Source: Balaenoptera acutorostrata
Lineage: Eukaryota; Chordata; Mammalia; Artiodactyla; Balaenopteridae
Direction of reading: 5' to 3'
Assembly (NCBI RefSeq): GCF_949987535.1
Contig: NC_080077.1
Coordinates: forward strand, 39,884,561 to 39,948,560
DNA: 64,000 bases
The notes below the pieces were generated by a model that saw only the letters and a list, made by a program, of their open reading frames with translations, did no database searches and was not told the DNA's origin. The position numbers and the translations under genes were made by a program. This document shows, piece after piece, positions 57,475 to 64,000 of this stretch. Positions within the stretch are counted from its first letter, which is position 1. Every line of letters starts with the position of its first letter.

Positions 57475-57675
57475 TATAGGCACTATTCTAAGTGCTTTAT
57501 AAATATCCATTGATTTAATCTTCTTAATAACTTTATAAGAGAGGAACTATTGTCAGTTCCATTTTACAGATGAGAAGCTAACCTTGACACAGAGAGGTTA
57601 TGAAATTTACCAACTAATAAATGGCACAAGTTGGACTCATATTTAGTCAATGATTTGATCCACTGCACTGTGCCC
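57475..57675 (-). repeat. MIR relic
   Basis: GCACTATTCTAAGTGCTTTAT, then CCATTTTACAGATGAGAAGC and CACAGAGAGGTTATGAAATTT is a reverse MIR. Confidence 0.82.
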
Positions 57676-58607
57676 TATCTCAGAATGACTTGCTAAGACT
57701 CATGCAGCTGGATGGGGGCAAAATAAGGTCCAGAATAGAGATTTGACTTCCAACATTCAGTGCTCTTTCCACCAATTCTTCCATGCCATTTAAATATTCA
57801 GCTAGTGTCAGAAAAACTATGAAATGTCAATGTGATGGACTAATAAATAGCCACAAGCAAAACAGCCAAAGAAAAATTATAAAGTATTGTTGAAATTACA
57901 ACTTGATGTGATGTGATTAAGCTATGGTATGCATTTAAATACCAAGAGCAAACTTTAGAGACTAACATATGGCATCATTTTAAGAAAAGTGGATTAAGTG
58001 GCCCCCTAGCAGTCAGCTCACAAAGTTGAGCCATGTTCCACATGACATACAAATAGCATATAACCACCAACCAAACTAAACCAAAGAGGAGCCATCACAG
58101 GTAGGCGATGTGGATATGACCTTGAGGGACACTGTCCTTTTAGCCACCTTGCAGCAACCGTGCCCACACATGGAACGGTTACACACTGAACACTTGAATA
58201 ATTGCAGCTAAAATATTCATGATGTCTTCCAGCAATCTGAAGATACACCACTTGAGACAAATAACAAAAATCAGCTCATGTGCAACTTTTGGACAATGAC
58301 ATCATTTTCTCAGTAATGATATCCTTGACCTTTTACAGTTGTGTTTAGAAACAGCCAAAAGCACTACACTTCCTTTCCAATGGATTCTTATTTTTTGTGA
58401 CTATAGTTACAATGTCTATGCTATTTACACGGTAGGATAATAGGTTGACATTAAATTAATCAAAAGTATTTTGTTTTCTCAAGCACTTGTAAATTAGGAT
58501 TTTACAGACTGAACTTATTTGTAAGATAATCAAATTACCATAATTTTTTAAGAACATAATCAGATGAAACTTGATACTTTTCACATGATAAGTCTTCACT
58601 TTCAACG
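57676..58607. other. Unique AT-rich stretch
   Basis: No gene supported. The short minus-strand ORFs at 58018-58260 and 58456-58695 lack domains; the second crosses the MITE. Confidence 0.45.
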
Positions 58608-58609
58608 TA

Positions 58610-58689
58610 TTGGGTTGGCCAAAAAGTTTGTTTGGGTTTTTCTGTAAGATCTTATGGAAAAACATGAATGAACTTTTTGGCCAACCCTG
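58610..58689. mobile_element. Mariner-type MITE, 80-bp palindrome, copy 2
   Basis: TTGGGTTGGCCAAAAAGTTTG at the left and CTTTTTGGCCAACCC at the right are near-perfect inverted arms, flanked by TA at 58608-58609 and 58690-58691. Same length and sequence type as 9054-9133. Confidence 0.93.
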
Positions 58690-58691
58690 TA

Positions 58692-60765
58692 TCACTTAAC
58701 TTCTATAGACTACTTTAGCAATCAAATATTATTGCCAGCAGATAGTCAAGAAGACTGGTTTTATGTATCTTATAAATGTATAAAATATATTGGAAAAACA
58801 AAAACAAATTTGATCTGAGTAAAACTTTAAAAATATTTGCAAGCCTTTCAATCCTAGGAGTCATATTAGTTTAAAAGTTTAAAGTAAATAATGAAATGAT
58901 GAATTATTTGTCCTAACTCCATGTAGGATAAATGATATAATTGCAAGACCACCTCACTATGAAGACCACCTGAGACTGGGTCTGGTTAAGGAAACTGCAG
59001 ACCTAAGCTGGCACTAAAAACCCCTGCTTAATTAGTGAGTCAGTTCTCCGTCTTCTGTACAATCTTGGCACACCCAAACCTTGCAGAAACAGCCATGTCA
59101 CATTCATTAACTAGCCATCTGTTAACAGGACAAGTATAGGGCAAAGGTTAGCTGACAAGCAAATGGAAGAGATGACTTCTGATCACCAGAGAAAACTGAT
59201 TTACCTGGCCACATTCTGCTACCTAGTGGGACACAAGGGACAGGATACTTTATCCAGTGGAAAGAAGTGATAATTATATTTACCTGGGCAAGAAGAGAGC
59301 AATCATAAGAAAAAAAATTGATGGATTAAAGCTAGACTGTAACCAGCCATTCTGAAGGCAGGATATCAGGCAATTTGGCCCTAGGAATCCATTATTTTAC
59401 TTCTCTACATCTTTATTAAACATAAGAAACACCATGATGAAAAGAACAATGAACTGGAAAGCATTCTGCATATATCTTACCCCATGCAATTGTTTGATTC
59501 TGAGATTTGGGCTGGTATTTCGAGGACTGTCAGTAGTAAGCTGTGTAGCCCAGAAAGTCATTTCTCCTCCTGCAGCCTTGTTTTCTTCATATGCAGGCTA
59601 ATCCTCCATTCTGGTTTGCCTAGTTTATTTACATTGTCCTGACTTCCCCTCTGGCTTAGGTTTTGTCATTTTCAAAAAGTCCCAGTGTTGACAATATATA
59701 AAGACATAAATGAAAATAACGTTTTCTCCTAAATCTTCCAGCAATAACATCCTGTCATCCACAGGCCCAATTTCTGAGTAAGGAAGGCCACTAAACATGA
59801 ATAGTAAATGTCTTATCAAAAAACCCCCACAAATTTCACCTAGGAGAACAGAGCTAGAACTATATATATATAACTATATAGATCTCAAAAACACAGTGTT
59901 GTGAAAAGCAGTGATACTATTTTTGTAAATTTTAAAAACACAAACCAGGACTAAATATTGGAATGGTTGCATAAATACGTGGGTAAAAGTATAAAATGGA
60001 CGGGAACAATACACACTAATTCATAGATGTTTCTGAAAGGAGACTTAACTAATTGTCCCATTTTATTTCTTTAAAACGGAAGACTAAGCAAATATTATAA
60101 AATGAAATGTGTTAATTCTGAGAGGTGGGAGTTGATTTTATTCTTTGTTCTTCTTAGCATTGTTTAAATGTCTCAATATATAAATTATACTAATAAAACA
60201 CAGAACATGGATTACTAAGCTTTTGAGTCTAAGAGGTAAGTGTAAAGCTGGTGGGTCTGACTCCTCATTGTATGTCTTCAAGGGAGCTCTTCCCACATCA
60301 ACGATCTCAATAACAGATCCAAGAACATTTTATCTTCAGAGATGAGTTAATCACCAACTCTCCATCCGCAGCCCCTCACCATTTCACGTATGAATTCCTT
60401 GTGCTACTTTCCTTCCTAGTGGTACCAAGCTTCTGGAACCAGCTCAGGTACCAGAGGTAGCCTGTTATAATTTCAGACAGCCATTCCTTTAATTAAATAA
60501 AAATATGTCTTTCTCTGATTCCCATCCACTCAACCTAGTTTCGCCTTCTCAATCATACAGATGATATTCCTCATATAATTGAAGAAAGTTAGCATGTCAT
60601 CCCTGAGGACCTTCCCAAAGCATTAAACGTCAGCCACTCTTGATGTGACCCTCTTTGGGTCTCCTCATGGTCCTCTAGTCAATTTTTCTCTGTATCTCTA
60701 GATCTCTAGATCCTGCAGTTTACAAACCCCAGGGAATCGCAAAGTATCCTCAGCTCGGCATCCTC
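58692..60765. other. Unique stretch
   Basis: About 2 kb without a recognised gene or clear repeat. A short TATATATATA tract lies near 59863-59874. Confidence 0.45.
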
Positions 60766-60769
60766 AGTG

Positions 60770-60835
60770 CTCACAACTGGCACAGAGTAAATTAGTCAGA
60801 ACTTGCTCAATAAATACTGAATGAAGGAATGAGAA
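60770..60835 (+). repeat. L2/MIR 3' terminus
   Basis: ACTGGCACAGAGTAAATTAG, then TTGCTCAATAAATACTGAATG is the terminal pattern. Confidence 0.5.
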
Positions 60836-61448
60836 AATGGGTTTTGCAAACACTATGAACATTAAATGGCAGTTATTTTGATCACTAACAGTTAGTGCTA
60901 AACTGTCAATGACCACCTCCTTTCTTTATATATATGTTTATATTTCTTTATATATACTTGTATGAATTATAAAACTATCTAGTTGAAATCCTTTACTCTC
61001 TTGGATGCTATAATTCAAATTCAGCTGACCTTTTTAGATGGAACAATCCTGACTTCCATGTCATTATTTGGTCTTCTCTAGAATTCCATCTTTGAAATTT
61101 GCTCTGTGTCTATAGCACAATATCCCAGAATGGGCTTCCCTTTTTTAAGCCTTCAAACAGTAGTGTATTTAGAATATTAGTCAGAACTTGCTGATTTATT
61201 AATTCTAACCCCAAAAAAAACAAGAAAAGAATTTTCAAACACAGTGCTAGGCATGCTGCTTGAGTCTCCTTTATATTTGTATGTAAAAAAGTTTTAATAT
61301 GTCTCATAGTCAAGTCTATCAATCTTTAATTATGGTTTTTGCCTTTGATGTCACATTAGACAAGATTATAAATTATTCACCTATTTTTCAGTTATATCTC
61401 ATTATTCTTCTTCAATTAATCTGATATTTATCTGTATTTTGTATAAAT
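60836..61448. other. Unique AT-rich stretch
   Basis: No feature recognised. Confidence 0.45.
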
Positions 61449-61462
61449 AAAAGATTCAACTT

Positions 61463-61751
61463 GGGCTTCCCTGGTGGCGCAGTGGTTGAGAATCTGCCTG
61501 CCAATGCAGGGAACACGGGTTCGTGCCCTGGTCTGGGAAGATCCCACATGCCGCCGAGCAACTAAGCCCGTGAGCCACAACTACTGAGCCTGCGCGTCTG
61601 GAGCCTGTGCTCCGCAACAAGAGAGGCCGCGATAGTGAGAGGCCCGTGCACCGCGATGAGGAGTGGCCCCCACTTGCCGCAACTAGAGAAAGCTCTCGCA
61701 CAGAAACGAAGACCCAACACAGCCATAAATAAATAAATTAAAAAAAAAAAA
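61463..61751 (+). mobile_element. CHR-type SINE, copy 8
   Basis: Complete, with A box TGGCGCAGTGG and a B box changed to GGTTCGTGCCC. A perfect 14-base TSD, AAAAGATTCAACTT, lies at 61449-61462 and 61752-61765. The tail is clean poly-A, with no extra sequence. Confidence 0.96.
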
Positions 61752-61765
61752 AAAAGATTCAACTT

Positions 61766-62460
61766 TACAATTTTTCCTAACAATAACTAATTATTTGAAT
61801 TGTGTTCTTGTAATAATCAATAGCTTCTCCACCAACATGAAATTCTGTGTTTATTATGTGTTACCCTTATATGCTTAAGTCTATTTGGGGAATTTTCAAG
61901 ATGATTTAGCCTCTCCTAAGTCTCTATTTTAGTAAAAAGTAACATACTGTCTTAGTAATAGTAATTTTATAATATGTTTTAATACTTGGAATTAGAAGTT
62001 CATTCTTCATTATTCTTCTTTTTCAAAAATTTGGTTTTCCCAGTCTGTTCATTCCTCCAGATGAATTTTAATAATCATTTTGCCAACCTCTCCCTAAAAA
62101 TATCTTTGTGGTTCTATCTGGAATTGTATTAATTTTATAAATTAATTTGGGGAAGCTAACATCATTACAATATTTATTATTCTCATCCAGGAATACAGTA
62201 TCAGTCTCCATTACTGCTAATCTTATTTTGTGCTTCTCAACAAAATGTTATTTTCTTCATTTAAGTCTTATACATTTCTATTATAGCTTACTCATAGATA
62301 TATGATATTTCATTATTATAAATGGGATTTTTTTCATGTTTTCTATTTATAGAAAAGTCGATTGATTTATACACATTTATCCTTTGTATGACCACTTAAC
62401 TGAAGTATCTTATTCTAATAGTTCTCCAGTTGATTTTCTTGGGATTTTTAGTAAATTCAT
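61766..62460. other. Unique AT-rich stretch
   Basis: No feature recognised. Confidence 0.45.
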
Positions 62461-62491
62461 ATACACACACACACACACACACACATATATA

Positions 62492-62538
<47 letters not shown>
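62461..62538. repeat. Compound CA/TG/TA microsatellite
   Basis: (AC)n is followed by ATATATATGTGTGTGT and then (AT)n of more than 30 bases. The ORFs on both strands across it are artefacts. Confidence 0.97.
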
Positions 62539-62629
62539 TTTTTTAAGGAAAAAAGATGTCATCTCTTTTCTAATAATTGTAAACTTTGAGAGACAGCATA
62601 TGATAGGATTTAAAATTAAAGATTCATGA

Positions 62630-62820
62630 GTTAAGCCACTTGAGTGCTTATTCATCTCTACCACTTATTAGCTGTGTGACCTCGGCCAAGTTACTTAGCT
62701 TCTCTGGGCCTCAACTTTCTCATTTGTAAAATGATAATTATAGTAAATATTCCCTAGGATTGTTATGAAGATTAAATGAATTAATATTTGTAAAGTATTT
62801 AGAACAGTTTCTAGTATATA
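62630..62820 (+). repeat. MIR relic, well kept
   Basis: CCACTTATTAGCTGTGTGACC, then TTACTTAGCTTCTCTGGGCC, CTCATTTGTAAAATGATAAT and AAGATTAAATGAATTAATAT is plus-strand MIR. Confidence 0.9.
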
Positions 62821-63495
62821 TATTTAGAAATTTAAAAATGTTAGTCATTTAAAAAATTTTATTGCATTGGCTAGAATTTATAGAATGATGTTAACTGTAA
62901 GTGATGAAATAGGGCATGTAGTAAGTGTCTAAGGTTTTTCTGTTTTTTCTGCTTTTTCACAATTTAAAAATATCCCTCTATACCTAAATTACTATGTTGT
63001 ATATATGCATGTTCTTAAAAGAAATATAGTTACATTTTATCAAATGTCATTTGGAATCTATTAGGAGGTAAAAATAGCAGTTTTATCCTTTAGTCTATGA
63101 CTATGAAATTAAAATAGATTTCTCAATATTGAACCACGTGTACATTTCTAGAATAAACATGATTTTCTTGTATTATTCTATTTTGTTGATTTCTACATTC
63201 CTGTATTTAGTATTTCAGTGAATTTTTGTGATTTTCTTTTTTGTGCTACTTTTATTAGTGTTTTTAATTTTTTTGTTTTTTAGTTAAATTTTTTTTAGTT
63301 AAGTGCTTTTCATTAAATGAATCAGAAAAATATTTCATGTCTTTTGTAAAGTTCATAGAGTATGGGATAATATGTTCCTTAAAAATGTATATTTTCAACC
63401 ATCGATTATAAATACCTGATGCAAACAAGATACTTTGCTCATCTAAACAGAGTATTTTAGCTCCTGCCGAATCTCCCTATCCAAGCTGGTCAAGG
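62821..63495. other. Unique AT-rich stretch
   Basis: No feature recognised. Confidence 0.45.
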
Positions 63496-63499
63496 ACAT

Positions 63500-63695
63500 A
63501 GGCTTAAGCATCAGACAAAATCTGGCTCAAATCCTAATTTCACCACCCACTAGCTAAATGTGTGCACTTGGCAAGGTACACTTTTGTCATAGGGAATAAC
63601 TATGCCTTCCTTACTTTTCCCACACAGTTATTGTGAGGATTACATGAGATTATGTTTATAAAGCACTATCCACTCCACTCACAATAAAGACTCAA
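63500..63695 (+). repeat. MIR relic
   Basis: GGCTCAAATCCTAATTTCACC, then CCCACTAGCTAAATGTGTGC, and GTGAGGATTACATGAGATTA is plus-strand MIR. Confidence 0.82.
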
Positions 63696-64000
63696 TTATT
63701 TTATGTTAGTCTTAATTTTCTTTAAATACAAAATTAATGTTTACAAATGTACTTGCTGTTTTTCCTTATGGAGATTTCAATTGTTTATATACAAATAGAA
63801 ATGCTTTTTGATACAATTTTTTCTTGACATTAGTTCATAATAAAGGTAGATTTCAATTAAAACATGTTATTCTCCACTGACACAAACTTAAAAAGTTGAC
63901 AAGAAAGTAGTAAAACGCTCAGATAACACAAGAAAATGAACCCACTGCCATTGGCTAAATGAAATCGCAATGGGTTAATAGGAAAACTGTACTGGTTTTC
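63696..64000. other. Unique AT-rich end of window
   Basis: No feature recognised. Confidence 0.45.

Noticed and set aside
62384..62664. Opposed 81- and 84-codon ORFs
   Set aside because: Both are produced by the CA/TA microsatellite.

Overview
The window is mammalian nuclear DNA, almost certainly from a cetacean (whale or dolphin). Eight copies of a tRNA-derived SINE of the cetartiodactyl/cetacean CHR type are present. Each carries recognisable Pol III A and B boxes and a shared 3' body, and ends in an A-rich (AAAT)n tail. The younger LINE-1 copies and the mariner-type 80-bp hairpins also fit the cetartiodactyl lineage. I find no bacterial-style genes, rRNA, tRNA genes or CRISPR array. Base composition is AT-rich, and nearly all longer ORFs lie in retroelements or are antisense shadows of the SINEs.

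Layout. 1-2.4 kb: minus-strand LINE-1 ORF2, cut by the window edge. 2.6-7.6 kb: an old endogenous retrovirus with two diverged LTRs and a decayed pro-pol. 8.3-9.1 kb: a SINE and a mariner hairpin. 9.7-13.9 kb: a plus-strand LINE-1 bounded by a 17-bp target-site duplication (TSD), with a genuine 5' start but ORF1 missing. 14-26 kb: mostly unique AT-rich DNA with ancient hAT, MIR and L2 relics. 26-33 kb: three SINEs and a long L2. 35.4-35.8 kb: a repeat-free stretch that looks like a conserved regulatory element. 35.9-36.5 kb: an MLT1 LTR split by an L1 3' end. 38.1-40.1 kb: an old L1M split by a SINE. 40.6-43.8 kb: the only hints of a host gene, namely a TATA box with a possible first exon and donor, and 3 kb downstream a well-formed 105-bp candidate coding exon. 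45 kb: a minus-strand SINE and an L1 3' UTR. 48.4-49.0 kb: a 5'-truncated L1 with a perfect 17-bp TSD. 50.1-55.1 kb: an ERVL provirus (MLT2-type LTRs, gag, pol and dUTPase relics) with a SINE in pol. 55-64 kb: unique DNA with MIRs, a second mariner hairpin, a SINE and a CA/TA microsatellite.

Nothing here forms an operon or a new system. The region is best read as intronic or intergenic DNA shaped by layered retrotransposition. The most interesting signals are: (1) at least three, perhaps five, of the eight SINEs enclose extra non-SINE DNA between their A-tail and their TSD, as expected for 3' transduction; (2) the candidate promoter and exon on the plus strand; (3) a LINE-1 head joined directly to ORF2; and (4) an isolated internal ORF2 patch close to a near-identical donor. 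Family names rest on recall of consensus features, not on a database search.
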